Positions 25,822-34,226 of a stretch of 64,000 bases of DNA are shown here, in pieces. Below the pieces are notes generated by a model that was not told where the DNA came from, did no database searches, and was given only the letters and a program-made list of their open reading frames with translations. This DNA comes from Gammaproteobacteria bacterium (GTDB lineage Bacteria > Pseudomonadota > Gammaproteobacteria > Pseudomonadales > Pseudohongiellaceae), in assembly GCA_012960305.1 (NCBI GenBank), contig DUBM01000011.1:248001-312000 (forward strand), given 5' to 3'. Both the position numbers and the translations under genes were made by a program. Position 1 is the first letter of the stretch. Each line of letters begins with the position of its first letter.

Positions 25822-26895
25822 GTAATCTGCTGTTACTTCATCCAATTCTGACTTTTCCAATTCTGCCAGTTTACTGACTTCTTCATAAAATTTATTCAGA
25901 TCCCCATTGCTTGCCTGTAATAGCTCAAGAAAAAATGGCACCAGATCATTGTAAGAACTCACTGTCGAAAGTTGTGCATTATTTAGGGGCCTACTAAACC
26001 AGCCATCATAGCCAGCATAGCCATCCCACTGTTGTTTCAACTTTTTATACTCGGACAGCAACTCCACCTGCAATTGCTGCTTCTTAGAGCGCATCATTAC
26101 CGCGCACAGATCCTCTTGATAGAGTGAGTCGAACTCATCCCTGAAGCGGGTGATAAGTTCGACAAAATCTTGCTGCCGCCCCCTGTCAATCTCTGCGATG
26201 ACCATTTTTTCAGGCTCATTATTGACCAGCAACCAACGCCGCAATCCCTCTCTTTCTACTGCTGTGGCAAAACTTTCGTTGAATGTCGTATCACCTGGTA
26301 GGTAAACGATTTGATGGGAGAGTTCGTGAAAAATTAATCCAGCTAGTTGATAAGGCGCCCGGCTCAGAACAGTGCTCAGAAGAGAATCATCAAACCAACC
26401 CAGAGTTGAGTAAGCATCAACCCCGCCGGTGTAAACATCAAATCCTTGCCCGCGTAACTTGTTCGCGAAATTCTCAGCTGCCTGCTCAGAGAAATAGCCG
26501 CGATAGGCTACACAGCCCGCAATTGGGTAACACCAATCTAATGGATTTGTAGAGAACTCCGGAGCTGCGAAAACATTCCAAACAACATGAGCCCTCTCAA
26601 CATCCACGTAGGTCAGATAATTCTCATTAGCTGGTAAGCCCAACTCGTGTTCGGCAAAATTCCTTATCGATAAAACAGTATCGAAATTTTGTCTCAAGAG
26701 AGGCGCTAGGTTTTGTTGAGTAAGTAGATGCTGAATATCTTCCCGCGCAAAAACAATCGCCAATTGCCCTCGTGCCGCTTGAGAATAATAACCAATTGTG
26801 TCGCAAGATATTAACGAAACAAAAATTAGAACTAGCACCAGCCCCTTAAAGGTGGAGCTATGTTTTATAAAACGAATCGGCTGGTCTTCAAGCAT
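25816..26895 (-). CDS. Putative zinc aminopeptidase (COG4324), lipoprotein
   Basis: A 359-residue predicted metallopeptidase. The N-terminus has a hydrophobic run with lipobox L-I-S-C (Cys about 31), then Y-Y-S-Q-A-A-R-G-Q-L, the conserved start of COG4324 proteins. The gluzincin motif H-E-L-S-H appears in F-H-E-L-S-H-Q-I-V-Y with a downstream N-E-S-F-A-T-A-V-E, giving the third zinc ligand Glu. It probably acts on peptides in the periplasm while anchored to a membrane. The ATG at 26895 is 4 bp after the yjbQ stop, so the two genes form an operon. Confidence 0.85.
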   Translation of the reverse strand: MLEDQPIRFIKHSSTFKGLVLVLIFVSLISCDTIGYYSQAARGQLAIVFAREDIQHLLTQQNLAPLLRQNFDTVLSIRNFAEHELGLPANENYLTYVDVERAHVVWNVFAAPEFSTNPLDWCYPIAGCVAYRGYFSEQAAENFANKLRGQGFDVYTGGVDAYSTLGWFDDSLLSTVLSRAPYQLAGLIFHELSHQIVYLPGDTTFNESFATAVEREGLRRWLLVNNEPEKMVIAEIDRGRQQDFVELITRFRDEFDSLYQEDLCAVMMRSKKQQLQVELLSEYKKLKQQWDGYAGYDGWFSRPLNNAQLSTVSSYNDLVPFFLELLQASNGDLNKFYEEVSKLAELEKSELDEVTADYR

Positions 26896-26899
26896 CGAT

Positions 26900-27319
26900 T
26901 TATGATCCCTGTAACGTAACTAACAGAGTTCTAGACTTAGCGTGATTACGGTGCTCACCAAGGTAAAGACCTTGCCAGATACCTAACTGCAAACAACCAT
27001 CAGTAATGGGTACAGAGCATTCTGTACCCAGCAATCCAGATTTAATATGAGCTGGCATATCATCGGGACCCTCAAAGGTATGCTCATAGTAAGGAACATC
27101 CTCTGGGGCTAATTGATTAAAATGAGATTCCATGTCGCTACGAACCGAACTGTCGGCATTTTCATTTAGGCTCAAAGACGCTGAGGTATGTTGTAGGAAA
27201 AAGTGAGCGAGACCCAGCTCAATCGATTTCAGTTCTGGCAGATTGCCCAAGACTTCTTCGGCGATTAGGTGAAAGCCCCGATTTCGTGCTTCCAATTGAA
27301 TCTTTTTCTGCAACCACAT
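26900..27319 (-). CDS. yjbQ: YjbQ family protein (secondary thiamine-phosphate synthase/UPF0047)
   Basis: A 139-residue UPF0047 protein of normal length. Characteristic segments are F-L-Q-H-T-S-A-S-L-S-L-N-E-N-A, L-G-T-E-C-S-V-P-I and the C-terminal L-G-I-W-Q-G-L-Y-L-G-E-H-R. Family members have weak thiamine-phosphate synthase activity and bind a metal at conserved His residues; the true role is uncertain. It is translationally linked (4-bp gap) to the downstream aminopeptidase gene. Confidence 0.92.
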   Translation of the reverse strand: MWLQKKIQLEARNRGFHLIAEEVLGNLPELKSIELGLAHFFLQHTSASLSLNENADSSVRSDMESHFNQLAPEDVPYYEHTFEGPDDMPAHIKSGLLGTECSVPITDGCLQLGIWQGLYLGEHRNHAKSRTLLVTLQGS

Positions 27320-27370
27320 AGACAGGCTTGACCATTCTAGTTCTGCGTGAATTCGGATACGAGGTATTAG

Positions 27371-28129
27371 TTATTTCAGAATCAGTTCAATTTCAAAAAG
27401 GTTTGCCCAATGCTTACCTGTTACGAAAAGCCTTTCCTGCTCTGGGTCCCAAGCGATGCCATTTAGAACCGATTCGTTACTCCCCAACTGAGTTTGATTT
27501 TCTAGGCCCGTGAGATCGACAATAGAGTTCACATTTCCCGTTGCCGGATCAATTCTTAGAATGAAATCACTCATCCAAACATTTGCCCAGATTTCTCCAT
27601 TAATGAACTCAAGTTCATTCAAATTCTGTACGGCATTACCATTGAGAATTACTTCGACTTTCCGTTCAGGAACAAAAGTTTCTGGATTAATAAATTGAAG
27701 TGTTGCAGTGCCATCACTAAGAATCAAATGTTGGCCGTCGTTGGTTAAGCCCCAGCCTTCAGTTGAATTGTAGTGGGTACCTGTTTGCTCAAAACTGTCT
27801 TTATCGTAAACGAAGACCATATTGGAGCGCCAGGTTAACTGAAAGATCTTTCCATCAAATATTTCAATACCTTCGCCGAAATAGCGCCGACTGAGTTTCT
27901 TCGACATCAACACCTCTGCATCTTCCAGGTTCAGTTTACTTAAAGTAGACAAACCGTTCTTACCAGTGCCTTCGTAAATAAAACCCTCGTGATACACCAA
28001 GCCTTGAGTAAATGAAGAGATATTATGGGGGAAAATATTAATTACTTGGAAACCATATTGCGCCAGCTGCTCCTGAGCGGAACAGTAGCTGCTTGTAATC
28101 AATAGGATTGCAAATAATAGAAAGCGCAT
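27371..28129 (-). CDS. Glutaminyl-peptide cyclotransferase (glutamine cyclotransferase)
   Basis: A 252-residue secreted protein: signal peptide to about residue 18 (Y-C-S-A), then a five-bladed beta-propeller of the plant/bacterial glutamine cyclotransferase family (PF05096). Matching segments are S-S-F-T-Q-G-L-V-Y, Y-E-G-T-G-K-N-G, G-E-G-I-E-I-F and E-G-W-G-L-T-N-D-G. It converts N-terminal glutamine of peptides to pyroglutamate, in the periplasm. It is upstream of yjbQ on the same strand with a 50-bp gap, and divergent from hinT. Confidence 0.92.
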   Translation of the reverse strand: MRFLLFAILLITSSYCSAQEQLAQYGFQVINIFPHNISSFTQGLVYHEGFIYEGTGKNGLSTLSKLNLEDAEVLMSKKLSRRYFGEGIEIFDGKIFQLTWRSNMVFVYDKDSFEQTGTHYNSTEGWGLTNDGQHLILSDGTATLQFINPETFVPERKVEVILNGNAVQNLNELEFINGEIWANVWMSDFILRIDPATGNVNSIVDLTGLENQTQLGSNESVLNGIAWDPEQERLFVTGKHWANLFEIELILK

Positions 28130-28210
28130 AGCTAAATTGTCTATATAACTCTTCGTTGTTATAGAATGAACGACAGTTTATTCAATTTGACCCCGAAAGC
28201 GGAGAGAACT

Positions 28211-28558
28211 ATGTCGGATGATTGTCTATTTTGCAAAATTATCGCAGGGGAAATACCCTCGGACAAGGTTTATTCCGATGATGATGTATATGCATTTCAC
28301 GATATTAACCCCGCTGCCCCCTCTCATATCCTTATTATTCCCAAAAAGCACCTGGCTGATGTTAAAAGCGCTGATGACTCTGATCAGGCACTGCTCGGAA
28401 AATTGCTGCTGAAAGCCAATGAAATAGCTCGAGATCAGGGGCTTGAAGAAGCTGGTTATCGATATGTGATTAATACCGGCCGTGATGGCGGACAGACTGT
28501 GTATCACTTGCATTTGCACATAATGGGCGGCAGGGGAATGGGGTGGCCACCAGGATAA
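28211..28558 (+). CDS. hinT: HIT family purine nucleoside phosphoramidase (HinT)
   Basis: A 115-residue histidine-triad protein. C-L-F-C-K-I-I-A-G-E-I-P at the N-terminus and H-L-H-L-H-I-M-G-G-R near the end contain the catalytic triad His-x-His-x-His. It hydrolyses adenosine phosphoramidates and aminoacyl-AMP in the cytosol. ATG at 28211 is chosen because GGAGAG lies 5 bp ahead and homologues start at M-S-D-D-C-L-F-C; the frame extends 15 codons upstream. Monocistronic. Confidence 0.95.
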   Translation: MSDDCLFCKIIAGEIPSDKVYSDDDVYAFHDINPAAPSHILIIPKKHLADVKSADDSDQALLGKLLLKANEIARDQGLEEAGYRYVINTGRDGGQTVYHLHLHIMGGRGMGWPPG

Positions 28559-28573
28559 TTTGTACTTTCCCCT

Positions 28574-29656
28574 TCATTTTTTTAAACTAACAATCTCACT
28601 CTTTTTTGCCTTGACCACTCCACGCTCAGTTATTAAAAAGCTGACCAAATTTGCCGGAGTCACATCGAAGCCATAATTACTCGCAGTGACTCCTTCGGGC
28701 GAAAGCCTGATAGTAGCCAGTTCTCCAGTATCCTTAACACCTGTTACATGGGTAACCTCAAGAGCAGATCTTTCCTCGATTGGAATTTCTCTAAGACCAT
28801 CGCTGATACTGAAATCGATACTTGAAACGGGCAAGGCAACATAAAACGGTATTTGATTATCCTTTGCAGCTAAAGCTTTTAAATAGGTCCCAATCTTATT
28901 GCAGACATCGCCATTTAACGTAGTGCGATCACTACCAACGATACAAACATCCACCTGACCATGCTGCATCAGATGTCCACCGGCATTATCAACAATCAAA
29001 GTATGTGCTATTCCCTCTTGAGCTAACTCCCAACAAGTAAGTGCCGCACCTTGATTGCGAGGACGTGTTTCATCTACCCAAACATGTAGCGGAATATTTC
29101 TCTCAATTGCTTTATAAATAACCGCCAACGCGGTACCCCAATCCACTGTAGCTAAAGCTCCTGCGTTACAATGAGTCAGGACATTCAATTTTGTTTGAGT
29201 CGCTCTCTTTTCTTCCCAGAGCTTTTGCAGAAGATCTGCACCGTTAACACCTATCGCTGCACAAATTTCGATATCTTCTTGCTCAAGGGTTTGGGCCAGA
29301 TCAAATGCCACTCCCGCTCGTTGATCTTCTGGCACATTCTGCAACGCCTCTTCCATTCTGGATAATGCCCATTGCAAATTTACAGCAGTGGGTCGAGTAG
29401 CGGCCAGCTTCTCTAGGGCATATTGCAATCCCTGAGCCTCATCCAACATAGCCAAGTAGACCCCATAAGCCGCTGCCACTCCAATAAGGGGAGCACCTCG
29501 TACTTGCATTGACTCTATTGCATGGCAGCTTTCAGCTAAAGTTGTGAGGCTCGCAATAACCAACTCATGAGGAAGTTTAGTCTGGTCAATTATCTTTACT
29601 ACTGCCAGGTCTTTATCGAACCAGATGCTTTGAAGATGTTTGCCATCAATGTTCAT
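28574..29656 (-). CDS. mtnA: S-methyl-5-thioribose-1-phosphate isomerase
   Basis: A 360-residue enzyme of the eIF2B-like aldose-ketose isomerase family. T-H-C-N-A-G-A-L-A holds the catalytic Cys, and V-G-S-D-R-T-T-L-N-G-D-V-C-N-K-I-G-T-Y holds the catalytic Asp (usual form G-A-D-R). M-Q-V-R-G-A-P lies at the N-terminal substrate site. It converts methylthioribose-1-phosphate to methylthioribulose-1-phosphate in methionine salvage. No mtnB, mtnC or mtnD is adjacent. It follows an aldolase/SDR fusion by 33 bp, which suggests a DHAP-shunt-type route rather than the full salvage cycle. Confidence 0.92.
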   Translation of the reverse strand: MNIDGKHLQSIWFDKDLAVVKIIDQTKLPHELVIASLTTLAESCHAIESMQVRGAPLIGVAAAYGVYLAMLDEAQGLQYALEKLAATRPTAVNLQWALSRMEEALQNVPEDQRAGVAFDLAQTLEQEDIEICAAIGVNGADLLQKLWEEKRATQTKLNVLTHCNAGALATVDWGTALAVIYKAIERNIPLHVWVDETRPRNQGAALTCWELAQEGIAHTLIVDNAGGHLMQHGQVDVCIVGSDRTTLNGDVCNKIGTYLKALAAKDNQIPFYVALPVSSIDFSISDGLREIPIEERSALEVTHVTGVKDTGELATIRLSPEGVTASNYGFDVTPANLVSFLITERGVVKAKKSEIVSLKK

Positions 29657-29689
29657 AATTCATAACCCCATCGCCTTGGTATGCAGTGT

Positions 29690-31696
29690 TCAAATGACCC
29701 GCTCATGGCCGCCATCAACAGGCAACTGTGAACCGGTAGTTTTCGACAATGCAGTGCCAGCGAACAATGAAATCGCACTCGCAACATCAGCTGAACTTAC
29801 TTCGGCCTTCAGCACATTGGCAGTCTTATATTCCTCAACAGTCAAACCATAATGAGCTGCTCGCTGGGCTAATACTTCATCAGTCCATATGGCGGTATCA
29901 TAGACAGCATTAGGATGAACGGTGTTAACCCGTATGCCATCGGCACCACATTCAAGAGCGGCGACTCGAGCCAACTGAGTTAATCCGGCTTTGGCTGCAG
30001 AATAGGCACCGGCTCCCGGTCCCGGGGCCGGCACATTCTTGGAAGCTACGAAGATCACCGCAGGATCAAAACCACACTGCAAATAAGGCAAACATGCTCG
30101 CAAAACCTTCATGTGGGAGCTCAAATTTAGCTCCAAGGATTTATCCCAATCTTCATCTTGCATCTCTTTAAGGTTTTGGCTCTTTGAAAAATTACCCGCA
30201 TTGCTCACTAGGACATCAATGCCCCCGAAGCGCTGTATAGCAGAGAGCAATGACGACTCAACTGCAGCGGGATCAGTAACATCACAATTAAGTGCCAGCA
30301 CATTACTGGTTTTAAACTGATGTTCGAATCCTTGACTAAGATCAAGTGCAACAACAACGGCGCCTTGACCAAGGAAATGTTCCACACAAGCCTTGCCGAT
30401 ACCGGAAGCCGCCCCTGTGATCAAAATAACTTTCCCCTCATACTCTCCACGATTTGCTCCGGTCTTTAGCTTTGCCTGTTCTAGTTCCCAGTATTCCACT
30501 TCAAATAGATCTTTTCTCGGCAATGGTTGCCAACCACCCAATGCTTCCCCGAATTGAATCGCTTTCAGGGTGTGCTCAGATATGTCTTGAACTATCTGCA
30601 ATCGCTTTAAATTTTCTGCTAAATAAACCATCCCCTTGTTACGCCATACACCGTAGCGCGGCATGGTATCGAGACAGCTATGTTCGGTATCAGAATATTC
30701 GTCAAAATATTGTTTGTAGTTGGTAATGAACTCTTTCAATTCAGCTGCAGGATCATTCTCAAATATCGCGGCGAAGGCTTTGGTATGAATTGTATGATCT
30801 GGAGTCAGCGGTCCACGGGTTGCCAATTCATCACAGACCTCTAGCTCTGCAAAACCAGTTGCTGCATTGCTGGTATCAAACGTCACTAAAACCGGTCCGC
30901 CAAAAACGGCACCTGCTGCACGGCGCAACCGACTCAGTTCGAGAGTGTCTTGCTTATTTACGTTGTAACTCCCCAAGGCAATTGTGGAGCTATTGGTGCT
31001 CTGATCCAGATAAAGTTCAGCTTTGTTAACCAGGTCAATCATCGCCTCATAACTGGCTTTAGCATCCTCGTGAAATGTAAAAATGCCATGATGCATCAAT
31101 ACGATCCCACGCAATTTTTCCCAATCGACATTACAAGCAGCTTCTGCAACCTGCTGTGCGAGGATAAAACCAGGCATAATATAAGGTAGGATCAATACCT
31201 CGTCACCATAGATTTCTTGAAGCAAAGATTCTCCATTTGCTGTATTACTTATGGTCACCACCGCATCGGCATGGCTATGATCTACAATTTTATGGGGAAT
31301 TAAGGCGTGAAGAATGGCTTCTACCGAAGGAGTTGGCGCATTTGGATCCATTAAGGCAAGGCGCAGCTGCCGCATCATTTCACTATCACTAAGTTTTTGT
31401 AGCCTCCCCAACTTTAGCAGATAATCCATGCTGACTGCCGGGAAACCAGCAGCTTCAATTGTTTTCAAGTCCCAACCAGAACCCTTCACGAACAGTACAT
31501 CTTCAGTTTCACCAAAAATTGTGGTCAGCTGACCCTTCACTGAAGTGTTTCCACCTCCATGCAAAACTAAATCAGCCTCCTTCCCCAAAATTTGTGAAGT
31601 ATAGACACGCATTGCCAAGTCATCACCCACGGCAATTTGTTCAGCGTCTTGCTTATTCCATCTGTTTTTCATAACTAGAAGTGCATCAATCTCCAT
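29690..31696 (-). CDS. Bifunctional class II aldolase / short-chain dehydrogenase
   Basis: A 668-residue fusion. Residues 1 to about 400 are a class II aldolase/adducin domain: G-G-G-N-T-S-V-K-G at the phosphate site, metal ligands in D-H-S-H-A-D, and M-H-H-G. Residues about 425-668 are an SDR: I-T-G-A-A-S-G-I-G, V-S-N-A-G, catalytic Y-S-A-A-K. The layout matches the RhaD/YuxG-type enzymes that split a 1-phospho-ketose into DHAP plus an aldehyde and then oxidise or reduce the aldehyde. The start may be ATG 31696 or ATG 31672. It is co-directional with mtnA, whose product could be its substrate. Confidence 0.92.
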   Translation of the reverse strand: MEIDALLVMKNRWNKQDAEQIAVGDDLAMRVYTSQILGKEADLVLHGGGNTSVKGQLTTIFGETEDVLFVKGSGWDLKTIEAAGFPAVSMDYLLKLGRLQKLSDSEMMRQLRLALMDPNAPTPSVEAILHALIPHKIVDHSHADAVVTISNTANGESLLQEIYGDEVLILPYIMPGFILAQQVAEAACNVDWEKLRGIVLMHHGIFTFHEDAKASYEAMIDLVNKAELYLDQSTNSSTIALGSYNVNKQDTLELSRLRRAAGAVFGGPVLVTFDTSNAATGFAELEVCDELATRGPLTPDHTIHTKAFAAIFENDPAAELKEFITNYKQYFDEYSDTEHSCLDTMPRYGVWRNKGMVYLAENLKRLQIVQDISEHTLKAIQFGEALGGWQPLPRKDLFEVEYWELEQAKLKTGANRGEYEGKVILITGAASGIGKACVEHFLGQGAVVVALDLSQGFEHQFKTSNVLALNCDVTDPAAVESSLLSAIQRFGGIDVLVSNAGNFSKSQNLKEMQDEDWDKSLELNLSSHMKVLRACLPYLQCGFDPAVIFVASKNVPAPGPGAGAYSAAKAGLTQLARVAALECGADGIRVNTVHPNAVYDTAIWTDEVLAQRAAHYGLTVEEYKTANVLKAEVSSADVASAISLFAGTALSKTTGSQLPVDGGHERVI

Positions 31697-31776
31697 TGGA
31701 AGAGAATCAACTTTAGAATGGTGGGTGGAGGTATTTAGATTCTATTAATTAAAGTCAGCGAATAAGGATCTACAAA

Positions 31777-31807
31777 TGAAAAACGCACCATCTAACGATG
31801 ATGCGTT
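31777..31807 (-). terminator. Rho-independent terminator of exbD
   Basis: On the minus strand AACGCA-x-CATC style arms pair (10 bp, one mismatch, 4-nt loop) and are followed by a TTTTT run, about 70 bp after the exbD stop. Confidence 0.75.
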
Positions 31808-31878
31808 CTTAATAATTCACTGAGCTCTGTATTTTTCAGTAAATTACTGATTTATCAATAAAGTCCTAAACTGCTGCT

Positions 31879-32298
31879 CTAATTGGGATCAACAATCGAA
31901 ATATTAGCCATTCCTGCCTGTCGTGCCGCATCCATAATCATCACTAGAGTAGCTACGTCACTCGAATAATCAGGCTGGATAATTACCGATGCCGCCGGAT
32001 TTTCTGCCTTTAACTGGTCGATATTCGAGCGAATCTGTGTCTGAATAACCGGACGAGGATTACCATTCAAGATAATTTCGTTATTGGGGCCGATCTCGAA
32101 AAGGATGTTTCTCTTATCATCGCTTTCTGGAGGTGGCTCGTTATTATTATTATCACTACTGGCGGCGCTAATGGCGGTCTCTGAGAGAAAAGTAGCAGTA
32201 ACTACAAAGAATATTAACAAGATAAAGACCACATCCAACATAGGAGTCAGGTCGATCTTAGTATCATCAGCCTTCTTTCTACCGGCGATCTTTTTCAT
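31879..32298 (-). CDS. exbD: Biopolymer transport protein ExbD/TolR family
   Basis: A 139-residue protein: short cytoplasmic N-terminus, one membrane helix starting I-D-L-T-P-M-L-D-V-V-F (with the proton-carrying Asp of the family), then a periplasmic domain with an Asn/Pro-rich linker. ExbD works with ExbB and TonB to power outer-membrane receptors. No exbB or tonB is beside it and terminators bracket it (31777-31807 and 32366-32398), so it is an orphan single gene, perhaps a second copy. Start ATG at 32298. Confidence 0.92.
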   Translation of the reverse strand: MKKIAGRKKADDTKIDLTPMLDVVFILLIFFVVTATFLSETAISAASSDNNNNEPPPESDDKRNILFEIGPNNEIILNGNPRPVIQTQIRSNIDQLKAENPAASVIIQPDYSSDVATLVMIMDAARQAGMANISIVDPN

Positions 32299-32365
32299 GT
32301 TTAGTTCCTGAAAATCGGTTAAATCACAATTCGAGGAGTGAGTATATCAATGATTTGCAAAGAAG

Positions 32366-32398
32366 CAAAAAGGGAGGCTTTAAGCCTCCCTTTTTTTA
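32366..32398. terminator. Bidirectional rho-independent terminator
   Basis: AAAAAGGGAGGCTT and TAAGCCTCCCTTTTTTT form a 10-bp GC-rich stem with A runs before and T runs after, so it works on both strands. On the minus strand it ends the tetR transcript (gene stop at 32483), separating it from exbD. Confidence 0.9.
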
Positions 32399-32482
32399 CG
32401 TTTCTTGCTATCAATAATGATTTAAACCATTGATAATAAAGAATTAAATATTATTCCCCCCCAGCATTTTTACTGGTAATGG

Positions 32483-33070
32483 TTATTTCTTCAATGACGC
32501 CATTGAGAAATTCACCAATTCTTTCAATTGCTTAGCATTCTTGCCGTCGCGGGAATTTACCCGAATGCCGTGAAGCGTATTCATTAGTACTTCAGCTGCA
32601 AACTCAACACTGACGCCTTTTTTGACTTTACCGTTTTTATGGGCTTCCTCCAGCCTGGCTGCTAACGCCTTGCGAATAAGAGCTAATGAAGACCGTACAA
32701 TTTTTTTCATATTTCTATCGTAATTAATACTTTCACACAAAGAATTAACTAATAAGCAACCCATTCTGCGATGCTTATTCGACACGCCGATAACCGCTTC
32801 ATCAAAGAAAGCGGCAATGGCATCCCATGCATTCAATTGGTCATTTTTGAGGGAGACAGCAATTTGTGTATATACAATTTTATTGTACTGACCGACACAA
32901 GATTTGAAAAATGTATCTTTATCACCAAATGAGTTGTAAAGAGTTCCTCTATTAATTCCGGTACAGTCCAAAAGTTTTTGGACCGAACTTGCTTCGTATC
33001 CTTCTTTCCAGAATTGCTCCATTGCGTTGGTTAATACTTTGTTTTCATCGAATTCGACTGGTCGTGCCAT
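32483..33070 (-). CDS. TetR/AcrR family transcriptional regulator
   Basis: A 195-residue regulator. The N-terminal helix-turn-helix (residues about 10-55) reads A-M-E-Q-F-W-K-E-G-Y then G-I-N-R-G-T-L-Y-N-S-F-G-D-K, the classic TetR DNA-recognition region. The C-terminal ligand domain has R-M-G-C-L-L-V-N-S, as in the TetR_C group often annotated as AcuR/DhaR-like or NemR-like. The ligand is unknown. A perfect 25-bp palindrome 41 bp upstream of its start (33111-33135) is a strong candidate for its own operator. Confidence 0.93.
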   Translation of the reverse strand: MARPVEFDENKVLTNAMEQFWKEGYEASSVQKLLDCTGINRGTLYNSFGDKDTFFKSCVGQYNKIVYTQIAVSLKNDQLNAWDAIAAFFDEAVIGVSNKHRRMGCLLVNSLCESINYDRNMKKIVRSSLALIRKALAARLEEAHKNGKVKKGVSVEFAAEVLMNTLHGIRVNSRDGKNAKQLKELVNFSMASLKK

Positions 33071-33395
33071 ATTTATTTACTCGGTACTGTAAGCGCTGTG
33101 TTGTTAAGAAATACTATTTAGAAGCTAAATAGTATAGTGGGCCCAAATTTGGGAGCGCGCTATTGTATTACAGCTCAATCAATTTTACACCACATGGCCT
33201 CAATTAAATAAAATTTAACTTATTTTGGAATACAAATTGCTAAAAGGATTTATAAAATGCGTTGCATTTTACTGAGGGTAGAGTGTGACCCAGAGCACAA
33301 TTTTTTTAGGCTTAGACAGGGCTGGAACGACACAATATTCAGTCGAGTAAAAGTGGCTGTACTAAATTCAATTTAGGGAATTGAGCTGCGAATTA
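33071..33395. other. Intergenic region upstream of tetR
   Basis: About 325 bp that is AT-rich, between the tetR start and the DUF445 stop. It contains the palindrome at 33111-33135. No other gene or RNA is recognised. Confidence 0.5.
33111..33135. promoter_or_regulatory. Perfect palindrome, likely TetR autoregulatory operator
   Basis: ATACTATTTAG, spacer AAG, then CTAAATAGTAT: an 11-bp perfect inverted repeat with a 3-nt spacer, 41 bp upstream of the tetR ATG. This size and position are usual for operators of TetR dimers that repress their own gene. Confidence 0.7.
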
Positions 33396-34121
33396 TCAAA
33401 GATTGCTTATAAGAGTCACTACCAAGCCTATTAAGCCGCCAAAGGCACAACCCCACACCACCAACCAACCTAGATGCTTGCGAATCATCTCCTGAATTAT
33501 GTCCTTGACCATTTTTGGGGTCATCATATCGAGACGCTGATCGATCAAGTCTTCGAGCTTTCCCCTAATCGCATCATCATCGAGAGCAGATTTCAATGCA
33601 GCCTGTAATTGCTCATGAAATTTAGAATCAGTGAATTGGCTATCAAAATATTCGCGCATCTTTCCAACGAAGGGAGTCTTCAGGGGGTCCAACGCATCAC
33701 GACCGCCGAGCACACCTAACATACCACCGAACGAAGAAGTCATGATTACATCCAAGAGAGACTCGAAAGCTGAATCTAAATCTAGCCCCCCCATTGCCTT
33801 CTTCAATTCGGCGGATAGCTTTTCTGCAGTATTACCAGTACCATGAAAAAAATCTTCCAGATCTGAATTATTGAAAAATTGGTCCATGATTAACTTTCTA
33901 ATGCCCGCCTTAAATTCCTCAAATCTCATTGGTATTACACCTGATCCGTATAAACCTGGGACCCGCTCAAATAACATATGAACTGCCAGCCAGTTGGTTA
34001 CACCGCCGGAAAGTGCAAACAACCCAGTATTGAGAACATATATTTGAAAGGGACCATCAAGGGTGACCCCGAGAGCGATTATAGCTGAGGCAATGAGATT
34101 ACTAACTAGACTCTTATTGAT
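33396..34121 (-). CDS. DUF445 family membrane protein, apparent ATC start
   Basis: A DUF445 protein of about 241 residues, with membrane helices at both ends (residues about 8-40 and at the C-terminus, W-L-V-V-W-G-C-A-F-G-G). The hallmark G-L-F-A-L-S-G-G-V-T-N-W-L-A-V-H-M-L-F-E is near residue 35. The first conventional start (TTG at 34022) would cut off the conserved first helix. The frame extends upstream to N-K-S-L-V-S-N-L-I, as in homologues that begin M-N-K-S. The codon before N-K-S is ATC (34119-34121), 8 nt after a GGAG site. Either a rare ATC start or an ATG-to-ATC change. Function unknown. Confidence 0.8.
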   Translation of the reverse strand: MNKSLVSNLIASAIIALGVTLDGPFQIYVLNTGLFALSGGVTNWLAVHMLFERVPGLYGSGVIPMRFEEFKAGIRKLIMDQFFNNSDLEDFFHGTGNTAEKLSAELKKAMGGLDLDSAFESLLDVIMTSSFGGMLGVLGGRDALDPLKTPFVGKMREYFDSQFTDSKFHEQLQAALKSALDDDAIRGKLEDLIDQRLDMMTPKMVKDIIQEMIRKHLGWLVVWGCAFGGLIGLVVTLISNL

Positions 34122-34226
34122 TTTTCAAACTCCACTATTCATTCATACTAATGGCTTATTCTATTCGTTCATTCTCCGCATTAAGAGATCTCTAAATAAT
34201 AATTGTTAAACGTCCGTGCAATTAAA

